DNA from: Pegoplata infirma
Lineage: Eukaryota > Arthropoda > Insecta > Diptera > Anthomyiidae
NCBI GenBank assembly: GCA_963921195.1
Contig: OY992536.1
Coordinates: 98,295,550 to 98,359,549, forward strand
Length of the DNA stretch: 64,000 nucleotides
Direction: 5' to 3'
This document shows, piece by piece, positions 33,726 to 45,229 of the stretch. The notes under the pieces are model-generated. The model saw nothing but the letters and a program-made list of their open reading frames with translations, was not told where the DNA came from and searched no databases. A program made the translations under genes and the position numbers. Every line of letters begins with the position of its first letter. The first letter of the stretch is position 1.

Positions 33726-34480
33726 TATCTCGCTTTCTTTTTGAATTATTAACACACAAAGTTGCGGTTAAACGTTAATTAAAACCATATTGTAAAAATA
33801 TTTTTTTTTTGCAATAAAACCGATCAAGGTTAAAGAAAGTAACTAATGTAAGTAAAGAAGTTTTAATCGCGATATTAACAATTCGTTATTGTTTTTACAG
33901 AAAACTCGAAGTTTTTAGCTCGGAATTTAAAAGTTTAGTTTTTGGCGCACTCAAAAGAAAAACTCTGCCAAAAAATCTATAAAACGACTTTCAATTTGAT
34001 TTAGCAAACTTTCAGCAAATTTTTCTGCTAAAATAAATATATTTTTACTAAAATCTCTGTCATTCAGGTTTAGAAAATAACAGAAATTTTACTGCGTTTT
34101 TTTTCAATTTAATTTTTAATTTTTTTTTGTTTTTTTAATGCAATCAAAATGATATTTTTAATCATATTTTTGAGCATATTTTTAGCAGATTATTTTGTAA
34201 TTTTACAGAAATACGTTTCTGTCATCCTTTTTTTAAGAAAACTTTCTTAAGCTTTTTTTTTGTTCAAAGTGTTAATTTTTTTCGTTTTTTATACAATTAT
34301 TGAGAATTTTTTAAAACAAAAATTTTTTAGAAATTGTCTCGACAGATTGCACTGCAGTTTTTACAGATTTCTCTGCTGAGTTCACCTAGATAACACTGTG
34401 CTACAGTGAAAAAATACTTCTGATGTGACATAGTATAAGTTTTTGGTCTTGTTGAGTAGATCACAAAAATGCCCATTAAA
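33726..34480. repeat. AT-rich DNA including a GCACTCAAAAGAAAAACTC repeat
   Basis: From 33951, GCACTCAAAAGAAAAACTCT, ATCTATAAAACGACTTTCAA and AACTTTCAGCAAATTTTTCT match 59340-59573 in inverse orientation, so this is a dispersed element. Its right limit may be near 34385 (TTCTCTGCTGAGTT). The rest is featureless. Confidence 0.45.
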
Positions 34481-35556
34481 CTTGCCAGACACCCTCAAAT
34501 TTTAGAGTTATTGTCAAAAAAACGTTTTTGGGACTTTTCTCACTAAACCTTGTGTAATTCAGAAAATTGTCAACCGATTTTAAATTTTTAAACAGTTTTG
34601 GATAGAAGAAGGATACGGCTGTCCATGTGTGTGAATTAGTCTATACATATAAGAAAGACATCTCTTGATTTTTTCTATAAAATCTAATTTTTTTGTTATT
34701 TTTTGAAAATTTTTCGAGTTTATCGATTTTTTTCTGCTATAGTTCGTTTAACAACCTTTATATTTATATACGTTTTTTTTAAAGAAAATTTAATTCTGAA
34801 TACGATAAGCCTTATTCTGAAGATATTGGATAACAACTGACAGAGTTCTGATAATTTTTCTAAAAAAGAATATTAAGATTTTGCAGGAAATCGCTGTTCA
34901 GATAACCCAGGAAAAAACAATTAATTTATCATAAGAGGTCATGTACAATATTTTTAAAGGTTTTTGGTGCGCTGAATCCGAATCTGGCTTTTAAATTGCT
35001 CTATCTCGTCAGGTTTTTGAGATGTTCAACATAAATTGATATATCAAAAACTTAATAAGATAGCGCAATTTCAAGGTCAAATTCGAATTCAGGAGACCAA
35101 AAACCTTTAAAATAATGATTCGCGACCTCTCAGTATGTTCGTTTATTTTTTTGCCTGGGTTATCCGAACGGCAATTTCATGCGAAATCTTAATTTTCTTT
35201 TTTAGAAAAATTATCACAACTCTGTCAGTTGTTATCCGATTTTTTCGGCATAAAGCTCATCGTATTCACAATTAAATTTTCTTTAAGAATACTTTTTATT
35301 TATAATGATGTTGAACAAACTATAGCAGAAAAAAATCGATAAACTTAAAAAATTTTCAAAAAATTAAATATTGTTGAAAAAATCAATACGTATCTTTCTT
35401 ATATGTATGGACCAATTCACACACATGAAAAGCCCAACCCTTCTTCTATCCAAAACCGTTGAAAAATTGAAAATCGGTTGAAAAATTTTTAAATTACACT
35501 TGTTTTAGTGAGAAAAGTCACAAAAAAACGATTTTTTGTAATTTTCATCGAAATAT
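34480..35556. repeat. Long inverted repeat (arms about 470 bp)
   Basis: GGACTTTTCTCACTAAAC (34536), AGTTTTGGATAGAAGAAGGA (34591), TATCGATTTTTTTCTGCTAT (34721), ACTGACAGAGTTCTGATAAT (34837) and AAGGTTTTTGGT (34958) recur inverted at about 35501, 35440, 35320, 35230 and 35100. Loop near 35000-35080. Left flank ACACTGTGCTACAGTG (34395) resembles 61870. No duplication was found; it is likely a foldback or MITE of unknown family. Confidence 0.65.
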
Positions 35557-36950
35557 TGCAGTGGGGCACCCCAGATTCATAATTAAGAAAGACATTTACA
35601 GTGTTCGCAACTTAAGGTTAAAGTTGGTTCGGCCGAAGCGTGTTCTGAGAAATGTTTTTTATTAAAAAAAAAAACCTTACTCCAGTTTTCCATCAATAAC
35701 TCCTAAAAAACATGATTTATTAAACATTTTCCAAAACATTAAAGCTTCCGTTAAAGGGTCAAGTTTAAATGTTTATGGAAGTAGTATGTTGTTGGTTATT
35801 TGCATTAGAAAAACATAACACACAACATGCAACATCTATAAATCTATTTGGGTCAGTGGTAATAAGTAATTCACCACTAAAAAAAAACTAGTGACTTAAA
35901 ACGAAAAAAAAAAAACATTTAAGATATGCTTAACTTGGCAAAATAAAAGCGAAACAAATTACAAGGTTAAGTTCTTAACTTTACAACAGCTACAAAAATA
36001 GAAAAAAATATTAGAAGACGAAAAAAACCAAAAAGATTAAAAAAAAATAACACTTTAAAGAAGAATTTTATAATCAACCAAACATACAAACACATAAAAC
36101 TTGACCAAGACCGAGAATTTTAAAAGAGGTTTTCCTTTTTAGAAAAAAACCAACCACAGCACAGCAAACACTCACCAACAGTAGTAATTTTTGCTTATGT
36201 AGACTATAGCTTGTGGCAAATAAGTCTGGCCTGGCTATCATTTTTTTTTTTTTTCAAAGTTGTTAGTTGGCACGTTGCTGCCACATATACATTTAATGCT
36301 GCTGCAACCACCGAAGATAAAACATACAACAAACTCTGTGACTCCATTGAGGTCAGCTATGAAGGCTAATGTTGTTTTGGTTTTGTTGGCTTGACTCTTA
36401 ATATACTGCTGCAGCAGCATAAAGCAATTTGAGGCTGAAGAAATACCGACTAAAGAATAGGAAAAATTAGTAGTTGAATAATACAACAACAAAAAAATTA
36501 AGCAACAAAAAAAAATTTGTTAAAAGAAACAAAAACTAAAGCAAGTGATCGCACGTGCCACTTGTATAGACCATATACGACGAGTGAGTATCCATGAATA
36601 TAAAAGAAGAAAGAAACAAACAACAACACAAATTGCCATTTGTGGCAATGAAAAATGAAATAAAAAGAAGAAAACTTGGTCATCAATTTGTTGCAACCAA
36701 CAGTAACATTAATTTTATAAAAAAAAGCCAACAACATACAGTGGTTTAAGATGGCAAAAAAATAGTTCATATTTTGATTCAGTTGTTTTTTAAATAAAAA
36801 TCAAATTACTAGACATGAGAATACCCATGGGAAATTTAACTCGTGGATCACCGATTTTTATCATATATGCAGTCAAAAAAAAGTGAACTAAAATTTGGGA
36901 AAATTAACTAAATTTTGAGAAAAAGAGGAAATGATTTGGCTCCAAAGATT
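35557..36950. other. Host-like non-coding DNA
   Basis: No recognised repeat. Includes CAACAACAACAA-type runs and less AT-skewed DNA at 36180-36440 (TGCTGCTGCAACCACC, CTGCTGCAGCAGCAT). Minus-strand ORFs of 84 and 90 codons here show no recognised domain and are not called. It is one of the few stretches that could be host regulatory or intronic DNA. Confidence 0.4.
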
Positions 36951-37220
36951 TTAATACCCTCCACTTAGTGATAGAGGGTATATATAAGTTTGTCATTCCG
37001 TTTGTAACTCATCGAAATATCGGTCTGGGACCCCATAAAGTATATATATTCATGATCCCCGATCGATTTTAAGACATTCTAGCGATGTCCGTCTGTCCGT
37101 CTGTCTGTGGAAATGGTGATCACGACCAAAATACTACACGGATATGACTGAAACTTAACATGTTCATTGGAAGTTCTCCCGAGAAGTTTGGTATTGCATT
37201 TGAGCGATATCGGTTCAGCG

Positions 37221-38982
37221 CACATTGGGTTCAAATGGTACCAAAGTGGCGATTAATTGAAATTTATAAATGAAGTTTTTGTTATAAAATTTGGTATGGG
37301 GTAAAAGTAGATAAAATTCTGCAACACTAGTTATCAAAATCAATCAACTAAGTTGTTTACTTTTTTTTCGGTGGGCTGTTAAAGTTAGCAAATTATTGCA
37401 GTCTTTGAAAAAAGTAAAAAAATTTAAATTATTTACAATTCAAGCGATTATTTGTAGTATTAAGTCTTTTAAAAGAAAATCTTTTATAATGGAACCTTAA
37501 ACACCATGTATTAAACTAAATTGTAAAATTTTTTTTGTTAATAAAAATAGTGTCTTAACGTTTTTAATAATTTTTTTAAGAAGGGTCCGAAATTGGGATA
37601 TTTTCCATATTTAATAGGCCACACATATTAAGTTAGTAATAGTTGGATTTAGTTTTGTGGATTTTAAAAAAGTATAGGATATCAGCTTTTATTTAAAAGA
37701 AAAAAAAGTACAGACAATGCCCGGCCCTTTTTTTTTATTCCCATTTTTGTGTAAAAAGTCTGGGTATCATTTATTAAACAAGACCATTATATGTGTGTTT
37801 ATACCCTTCAACTACAGTATGGGCTTACACTCACTTTGTCATTACGTATGTAACGCATCGAAATATGGGTCTAGGACCCCTTAAAGTGCATATTATTGAT
37901 CACTGATCGATTCTAAGACATTCCGTGACTAACCGTGTGTCCGTCCGTCCGTCTGTTGTTCAGCACACCATAAAGTACGAAAAACAAGAGCTAGAATCCT
38001 GAAGTTTGTCACAAATATGTATAATGATCATAGGCTGATAAATTTCTTGAACGAGCAAAATCGGACCAGGGGGGAAAAAGTTCCCCCTTGAAGAACTAAA
38101 ACTACCCCAGAAAAATATTTTTTTTACAAGTTTTATTTGTATATTTGTTCAATAAATGAAACATTTTAATGCCATATGAAGTTCATCGACCTGAATTTGA
38201 ACCAATGGGGATCAGGAATGCCAATTTTTTCTGTCCGCCCCTTTTTGGGGGCGTGTATAGAAAAAATAATTTAAATAATGATAAATTTTTATTAATTAAG
38301 TAGGTGCAAAAACTGACATCTATTTTTTTGGCAACGTTTATCGCGAGGGGAAGGTGTCCCCCATAGTCTCCCGGTAAACCCTCCCCCCCAAGCCAATAAA
38401 ACGTCCCCTCCAGTTGTTTTTTGTAGCTTTATTACATGTTCAAGGGTTTCGTGTTTTTTTCCAAAAACATAAAAAACGACTAAAAGATTAAAAAAAAAAT
38501 TTTTTTGTTAATTTTTTTTTTTCTAAAATGCTGTGTTTTTATGTATTTATGATAATTCGTTAATAAAAAACTATAATATTCCCATAAATCACTTCTTTCA
38601 GATAAATTTGTACATTTATGAGATTTTGAGAAAAACAAAAATTTGATTAAAAAAAAAAAAATTTAATAATATAAATACATATTATGCGTTCTTTCTTTAA
38701 TTACTTTGATAGCACATTATGTACACTTTAATTTCCATTTTTTTTTTATTAATTTATCGCTTTTCATTCCAAAGTTACAGCAAAAATTGTGAACTATAAC
38801 CCTTTTTTCCGAAAAACAAAAAAACGCCTAACAGGTTAAAAAAAAAATTTTTTCCAATTTTTTTATTCCAAAATGTGTATTTTTACGTGTTTATATTAGG
38901 TCATCAATAAAAAAATATAATATTCTAAAACTACTGCTTATCTGAATTAATCGCCATTTTGGGTACCATCGAACCCACTGTG
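37221..38982. mobile_element. Transib-like non-autonomous element, 5-bp duplication CAGCG
   Basis: Ends CACATTGGGTTCAAATGG and, inverted, CACAGTGGGTTCGATGG, both continuing to ATGGCGATTAATT-like sequence. It is flanked by CAGCG (37216-37220 and 38983-38987), with the empty site TTCAGCGGTTCAAAAGTT at about 27268. CAC-heptamer ends and a GC-rich 5-bp duplication match Transib habits. Its interior has two similar A-rich blocks with CCTTTTTTCCGAAAAAC and no transposase. A type B DINE (37799-38420) is nested inside. Confidence 0.65.
37799..38420 (+). mobile_element. DINE-like element, type B, nested in the Transib-like element
   Basis: TTATACCCTTCAACTACAGT, ACTCACTTTGTCATTACG, TTATTGATCACTGATCGATT, (GTCC)n (37939-37960), AAAAAGTTCCCCCTTGAAGA and CCGCCCCTTTTTGGGGGCG, then GGGGAAGGTGTCCCCC. 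The 3' hairpin end is missing or too decayed to see. Confidence 0.65.
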
Positions 38983-39382
38983 CAGCGGTTCAAAAGTTAT
39001 GAACGAAAATGCAAGGACACCTCAAAAATTTTAGTACATTCAACATAACCTAAAAACACAAAATGCTTTAATTCGGCTGCTGGTTGACATATGTGAACAT
39101 AATTGAACACCAAATGGTATTTAAACAAGTACGAACATATTTTTTGACAAAAAAAGAAAAAAAATCTCGGATTTTTGTTTACCGATTTTTTTTTTTCAAA
39201 AGTAATTTCCTTTTAAAAAAAGTTTTTTGGAATAATATTTTTGAAATTGTGGAGGGTATCACTACATTCGGCAAGGCCGAATTTAACTTTTTTTCTTTTT
39301 CATTTTTTACCAAAACTACTTTTTCATCAACTCTAAACTTTTGACATAAAAATGTTCCATTTGTTTAACAAATGAACAAAAA

Positions 39383-39972
39383 ACAAGTAGAAAAATTAAA
39401 TTCGACTTGGCCGAATCCATGAATACCCTCCACAATGCCCTTTTTTAGTGATAGAAAATAAAATTTTTGATTCGAAATATTTAATGTTGTGTAAAAAACT
39501 TTTTTTTAAGTAATCAATTTTTTAAAACATGTTTAAAGGGTTTTCAACACGTGAATTTAAGGTGAAACTAATTTGAAATTCAGGTTTTGCTAATAACTTT
39601 TGAACCACTTAACCGATTTGGCTGAAATTCAATACAAACTAGGAAAGGGGAACGGTAAATATAAATACTAAGCTTCAACATCCTCAGAATTGTCTTTCGA
39701 AAGTTAGCGTGTTTTTTATCTCATAAATTCACGAAAAACCCTTGCCGAAATTCAGTCTTTTGCTCATAACTTTTGAACCAGTGGACCGATTTCGCTGCAT
39801 TTCAATACCAACCTGACCAGATAAATGTCCAACATATAGGCCAAACTTCAAGAGCCTTCGTAAAGTCTTTCAAAAGTAAGCGTATTTTCAACAGACCGAC
39901 AGACGGACAAACAGACAGACGGACGGACGGACAGACGGACGGACATCGCTAGATCGACTTAAAATCGATTAA
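39383..39972 (-). mobile_element. DINE-like element, type A, 5'-truncated
   Basis: AAACAAGTAGAAAAATTAAA, TTCGACTTGGCCGAATCC, ATACCCTCCACAATGCCC, two ACTTTTGAACCA(C/G)T blocks, and (GACR)n at 39896-39945. It stops after ATCGACTTAAAATCGATT, before the usual GGAGGGTATA end. It also provides uninterrupted sequence for the Transib-like site. Confidence 0.7.
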
Positions 39973-39984
39973 AGAAAATTTTGA

Positions 39985-40770
39985 AAGATTTTTTTTTTTT
40001 TTATAAAAAAAACAGTTTTTGACAAAAATTAATTTGATGAAGAAAAAAAATTTGATGAAAAAAAGTTGATGAAAAAGAAAATTTTTTCTGAAAAATGTTG
40101 ATGGAAAAAAATGTTGATAAAAAAATAATTCAAAATTTTGATTTTATCAAAATAAAATTTAAGAAAATCTAGAGATGTTCGTCTGTTCTTCTGCGTGTGA
40201 AAGGACTCATTTAAAAAAAAATATAAAAAAAAATTATAAAAGATTTTTTTTTTGATAAAAAAAGTGTTTTAGAAAAAAAATAATTTGATAAAGAAAAGAT
40301 TTTTGATGAAAAAAAATTTTTAATAAAAAAAAAAAATGATGAAGAAACAATTTTTGATAAAATTTTTTTATCAAAATCAAATTTAAGATGTTCTGCTTTT
40401 GTTACGTCTGTGGAAGCACTTAAAATTTTAATTTTTTTAGTCCGCCCTTTTTGTGGTCGTGGATATTCAAATTATACATTTGTATTACTTATAAGTATAG
40501 AGTGTATTACTCATATAGAGTGTATAGATTTGGTGTTTTTGGTGAAAAAAAATAAAAAAAAAATTATGAAAAAATAAATTTATGAAAAAAAAAAAAAATT
40601 GATAAAAAAAAAAACCGATGAAAAAAACATTTTGATGAAAAAAGAAAAATTGATGATAAAAAAATATATGAAAGATTTTTTTATTTTTTGATAAAAAAAA
40701 AGATTTGATGAAGAAAAAACTATTGATAAAAAAAAATTATAAAAAAGTAGTTTAAAAAATAAATTTAAAA
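39985..40770. repeat. TTGATGAAAAAAA-type degenerate minisatellite
   Basis: Units such as TTTGATGAAAAAAA, GTTGATGAAAAA and TTGATAAAAAAA fill most of the stretch. Short DINE-like scraps (GATGTTCGTCTGTTCTTCTG, CCCTTTTTGTGGTCGTGGAT) interrupt it. Same repeat family as 23824-24056. Confidence 0.6.
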
Positions 40771-41060
40771 AATTTCCAAAAAGTACCTCTTCCAAAATGT
40801 TTTTTCTTCACCGAAGAATCTTCTTTTCTAAATTTCAATTATATAGGATCATTGTTTCAACAAATATTAAAAGTACTTTTTATCCTCGTTAAGAAACGGA
40901 ATTTTCAAAAAGTACTTTCCACATCTTTTTTTCACCGAAGGATTTTATATTCCAAATTTTAAGTTTCTGTGACCATTATATTTTTTGGAACCTTTTCCAA
41001 TTTCAAGTTTCTATGATCATTATTTCAGGAAACAAAAAAGTACCAAAAAGTGTACTTTCG

Positions 41061-41935
41061 GTACTTTTAACAAAACGTACTTTTATAAAAGGTACTTTTT
41101 ATAAAAGGTACTTTTTATAAAAGTTTTTTTTTTATAAAAGGTACTTTTTATAAAAGGTACTTTTTATAAAAGGTACTTTTTATAAAAGGTACTTTTTATA
41201 AAAGTTACTTTTTATAAAAGATACTTTTTATAAAAGGTACTTTTATACTTTTATAAAAGGTACTTTTTATAAAAGGTACTTTTTATAAAAGGTACTTTTT
41301 ATAAAAGGTACTTTTAATAAAAGGTACTTTTTATAAAAGGTACTTTTTATAAAAGGTACTTTTTATAAAAGGTACTTTTTATAAAAGGTACTTTTTATAA
41401 AAGGTACTTTTTATAAAAGGTACTTTTTATAAAAGGTACTTTTTATAAAAGGTACTTTTTATAAAAGGTACTTTTTATAAAAGGTACTTTTTATAAAAGG
41501 TACTTTTTATAAAAGGTACTTTTTATAAAAGGTACTTTTTATAAAAGGTACTTTTTATAAAAGGTACTTTTTATAAAAGGTACTTTTTATAAAAGGTACT
41601 TTTTATAAAAGGTACTTTTTATAAAAGGTACTTTTTATAAAAGGTACTTTTTATAAAAGGTACATTTTATAAAACGTACTTTTTATAAAAGGTACTTTTT
41701 ATAAAAGGTACTTTTTATAAAAGGTACTTTTTGTAAAAGGTACTTTTTATAAATGGTACTTTTTATAAAAGGTACTTTTTATAAACGGTACTTTTTATAA
41801 AAGGTACTTTTTATTAAAGGTACTTTTTATAAAAGGTACTTTTTATAAAAGGTACTTTTTAAAAAAGGTACTTTTTAAAAAAGGTACTTTTTAAAAAAGG
41901 TACTTTTTAAAAAAGGTACTTTTTATAAAAGGTAC
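41061..41935. repeat. 16-bp minisatellite GTACTTTTTATAAAAG, about 55 units
   Basis: Same unit and same entry sequence as 8971-9545, but longer and more uniform. One stretch of 20 or more consecutive units (about 41330-41660) is almost error-free. The last few units drift to GTACTTTTTAAAAAAG. Confidence 0.95.
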
Positions 41936-42103
41936 CATTATTTCGGAAAATTAAAAAAAGTAGCAAAAGTACACTTTTTTCCATTTTACCCACGTAGAGT
42001 CAACATTGGCAAAAACCCAGCCTTGGTGAATATTTTTTCCGGGAGGTGAACCTACATTGCAAGTTTTAAGTTTCTAGGACCATTATTTAAGAAAATATAA
42101 AAG

Positions 42104-42794
42104 CCCGAGTAAAAATAATCATATATAACAATATATAACTTGATGCAAACATAATAAATCATATATGATTATACATCGCGTGAGATATTTTCAAAATTTT
42201 TTAAATGCAGTCATATGTAGTTACATATAATTTAATCATGATTCGGATTAAAAGGTGTACGGTTTATATAATTATATAAAATTATATGAGGGTCAATACA
42301 AAATTTGATTTTCTGTATAATTTAACATAAAATTATATATAGCTTATTCTGTTCCATATAAAATATATATGTTTCCAATTAACCAAAAATTTGTCTAAGT
42401 TTTTTAGGCAAAGTATAAGAAACTTTTTAAAATGTTCCTAAACATTTCCTTGTTAGGGTTATGTATATCACCTATCTGGTTCGAAGCGTACCCAAAAATT
42501 TTTTTTTGTTTTAGAAAATTATATGTTTGGTGAATGTATCGTTGACCTGTGGTGTATCTCAACCCAAACCAAAAAACACAAGGATTTTATATGTTTTTAT
42601 GCAATTAGATCTAATTAGATCCAGCAATATATGGCAATGTCTGGTCAAAACTCGGATGAAATCAAATCGTATTTTATACAAGTTGATCTTTTTTAATGCA
42701 AAAACATCCACCATTATTCGGATAAAATTGCGTATAAATATATATTGTGTTACATATCATTATATATTGCATCATATAAAAATTTTTACTCGGG
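42104..42794. mobile_element. AT-rich MITE with CCCGAGTAAAAA ends, copy 1
   Basis: CCCGAGTAAAAATAATCATA at the left and ATAAAAATTTTTACTCGGG at the right. It interrupts the 145-bp satellite between ATATAAAAG and GTACCAAAAGTAC, with AG on both sides. The interior is rich in ATATAATTATATA. Relatives at 53676-54413 and 59025-59217. A 102-codon ORF inside has no recognisable product. Confidence 0.75.
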
Positions 42795-43340
42795 AGGTAC
42801 CAAAAGTACAGTTTTTTACCCTTTTTACCCCTTAGGATAAATATTGGCAAAATCCAGCCTTAGTAGATTTATATTCCGGGAGCTGAACCCACATTCAAAA
42901 TTTCAAGTGTCTAGGACCATTATTTAAGGAAATGTAAAAGGTACCAAAGGTACATTTTTTTTTACCCTTTTTACCCCCTTAGAATCAACATTGGCAAAAA
43001 TCCAGTCTTACTGGATCTATATTCCGGGAGGTGAACATACAGTCCAAATTTCAAGTTTCTGTGACCATTATTTCAGGAGATATAAAAAGTACCAAAAGTA
43101 CAGTTTTTTACCCTTTTTACCCCCTTAGAATCAACATTGGCAAAAATACGGCCTTACTGGATCTATATTCCAGGAGTTGAACATACGTTCAAATTTCAAG
43201 TCTCTGTGACCATTATTTCAGGAGATATAAAAAGTACCAAAAGTACAGTTTTTTACTCTTTTTGTCCTTTTAGAATCAACATAGGCAAAAATCCGGCCTT
43301 ACTGGATCTATATTCCGGGAGGTGAACATACATTCCAAAT

Positions 43341-43440
43341 TTCAAGTCTCTAGCTTCAGCGGTTTGGGCTGGGCGATGATGAATGAGTATGTCAGTCAGT
43401 CAGTCAGTCAGTCACATTACTCTTTTATACATATAGATTT
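43341..43440. repeat. Dispersed-repeat tail with (GTCA)n and ATACATATAGATT
   Basis: TCTAGCTTCAGCGGTTTGGG, GATGATGAATGAGTATGTCA, (GTCA)5 and TTTTATACATATAGATT. This resembles a repeat tail common in insect genomes. Family not assigned. Confidence 0.4.
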
Positions 43441-44750
43441 ATTTTTTTTTTGATAAAAAAAATTTGATGAAAAAAAAATTCATAAAAAAAAATTTGGTAA
43501 TAAAAGAAAAATATGTAAAAAAAAAATTACGGAAATATTTATTACGATACAATTTTATTAATTAAGTGCAAAAAATTATAAAAATCAATTTGTTATCATT
43601 TATCGAGAGGGCGAAGGTGTCCCCCAATGTCTCCTGGGTTCGGCAATTCAAAAATCGCAAACTATAACCAGTTTTTTTTTAAAACGATCATATAATTTTT
43701 GACGTTTTCTTTTCTGAAAAAAATATCGCAGTGTTTAAATCATTTTTGTATGGACAAATTCTGAAATTCCAATCAACTTTTCATACAGAAAAATTCTGAA
43801 TCATTTTTCGTATAGAAAAATTGTCAAATTTTAATTCTCCTAAACACCACTGTCATTTTTATGTCTTCCAAATGTCCTATAACCAACATATAAAAATATT
43901 CAAGCTGCAGCAGTCAACAGCTGTTAATGTTTTAATGCTTCTTGTTTTACGTTTTGCTATCCAAATGTGGTTTTTTATAAAAAAAAAAAAAGAAAAAATA
44001 TAAAGAAAACCACTTCAATCTAACTACTCCATCCATTCATTCCATATCTTTAAAACACGTACATCTCAAATTCGTGGTATTTTATATCCGTAGTTAGATT
44101 TTTTTTTTACTACGTTTTCTAGCAGTTTTTTTTATTATTTAAAAAAAAAAATAAAGAAATAAATGTAGTACATTTGTATGTTGCATGATTGTATGTATGA
44201 CAATTTGTTAACTCTCTTGTTAATACATTTTTTTTTAGTTTATTTCTTTTAAAGATATTTCTTTAGATTAGTTGTTTTTAAAATTGTAATAAATGAATTT
44301 CTTTTTAATAATGATAAATCTCTATTTAATGTTAATGCATTATTTATTTTTTTTTATTTTTGTGTATTGATGTTAATCTTAAGAATTTGTTAACTATTTT
44401 TTTTTTAATTTTCAAGAGATATTTTGTTTTTTGACGTGTGCCAGTAGTGTTGACATGTAATTTTACATGGTTTTTTGTGGTAATTTAAGACGATATTTCT
44501 TTTAATTAATTTGGGTTATAAAGTTGAAGTTTCTGTGTTTTTGGAATTGACACTGCTATCTGTGTTAATATGTTATTAGATTTTTTTGGGAAACAAAACA
44601 AGTAAAATCTATGAATATATTCCACAAAATGCAAAATATTTTGACTAAAAATTTTGAAATGAATACTAGCCTGTCCCGAAAAATGGATTTCTAGCGATTC
44701 CATCCGCCTGTCTGTGGAAAGAAAGATGCAAGATGTAAATTTAGTAAATG
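43441..44750. other. AT-rich DNA: minisatellite scrap, DINE scrap and unique sequence
   Basis: 43441-43530 has ATTTGATGAAAAAA-like units, and 43595-43640 has the CGAGAGGGCGAAGGTGTCCC block seen in type B DINEs. 43840-44590 looks unique and non-coding. AACAAGTAAAATCTATGAAT at 44599 resembles a worn type A DINE end. Confidence 0.4.
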
Positions 44751-45170
44751 AGCAAAATTGAATCCAAGACATTCTGGCGATGTTGTCTTTCATTTCGTCT
44801 GTGGAAAGCCCACTGCATCCAAACCAACATTTTGGTACAAATATGTCTTGTGTTCATTGGATGGTTAAGTTTTTAAATGGATGAAATTGGACCTAAGGGA
44901 GGGGGGGGGGGGAGAAGCTTCCCTTTGAAAAATAAGCTTCTCTTGGGGAAAGAAGCTACTCATTAAGAACTTAATTAACCTCTGAAAACGCCAACTTGAA
45001 TCTAGACGACTAAAAAAATTTACTTTTTCAGTCCGCCCCTATTGTGAGCGTGGATATAAAAAATTAAAAAATTGTATTAATTAAGCGCAAAAAAGATTTT
45101 TATCATTTTAGAGGGTATAAAAGATTCGGCACGTGCGCATTTACCACACACCTTGGCTTTTTGTACTTTT
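44751..45170 (+). mobile_element. DINE-like element, diverged type B, 5'-truncated
   Basis: ACATTCTGGCGATGTTGTCT, a GTCTGTGG remnant, ATGTCTTGTGTTCATTGG, CAGTCCGCCCCTATTGTGAG, CGTGGATATAAAAA, TTTTAGAGGGTATAAAAGA and TTCGGCACGTGCGC. A G run lies at 44902-44911. Confidence 0.55.
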
Positions 45171-45229
45171 GTTTAACAAATGGAATATTTTAAAGTCAGA
45201 AGAAGTTCAGACTTAGGGAAAAAATAATT

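Larger units (their letters stand above)
36951..39306 (+). mobile_element. DINE-like element, type C, split by a Transib-like element
   Basis: The 5' part starts TACCCTCCACTTAGTGATAG, with GATCCCCGATCGATTTTAAG, (GTCY)n (37087-37110) and GAGCGATATCGGTTCAGCG at 37220. The 3' part resumes with CAGCGGTTCAAAAGTTATG, TTCGGCTGCTGGTTGACATA and the hairpin end TTCGGCAAGGCCGAATTTAA. The uninterrupted form is at 27260. Confidence 0.75.
40771..43340. repeat. ~145-bp satellite block
   Basis: Clear tandem copies at 42797-43340 show a period of 143-148 bp (GTACCAAARGTACA at about 42798, 42941, 43089 and 43234). The unit contains TTAGAATCAACATTGGCAAA, ATCCRGCCTTACTGGATCTA, TATTCCGGGAGGTGAACATA, TTTCAAGTYTCTGTGACCAT and ATTTCAGGAGATATAAAAAG. 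It is interrupted by the 16-bp array (41061-41935) and by a MITE (42104-42794). Confidence 0.8.

Noticed and set aside
36238..36770. Two adjacent minus-strand ORFs (84 and 90 codons) as exons
   Set aside because: Composition is F/Y/K-rich as expected from AT-rich DNA, no domain, no consensus splice sites linking them.
42527..42835. 102-codon ORF in the AT-rich MITE as its transposase
   Set aside because: No transposase motif, and it runs across the MITE end into satellite DNA.
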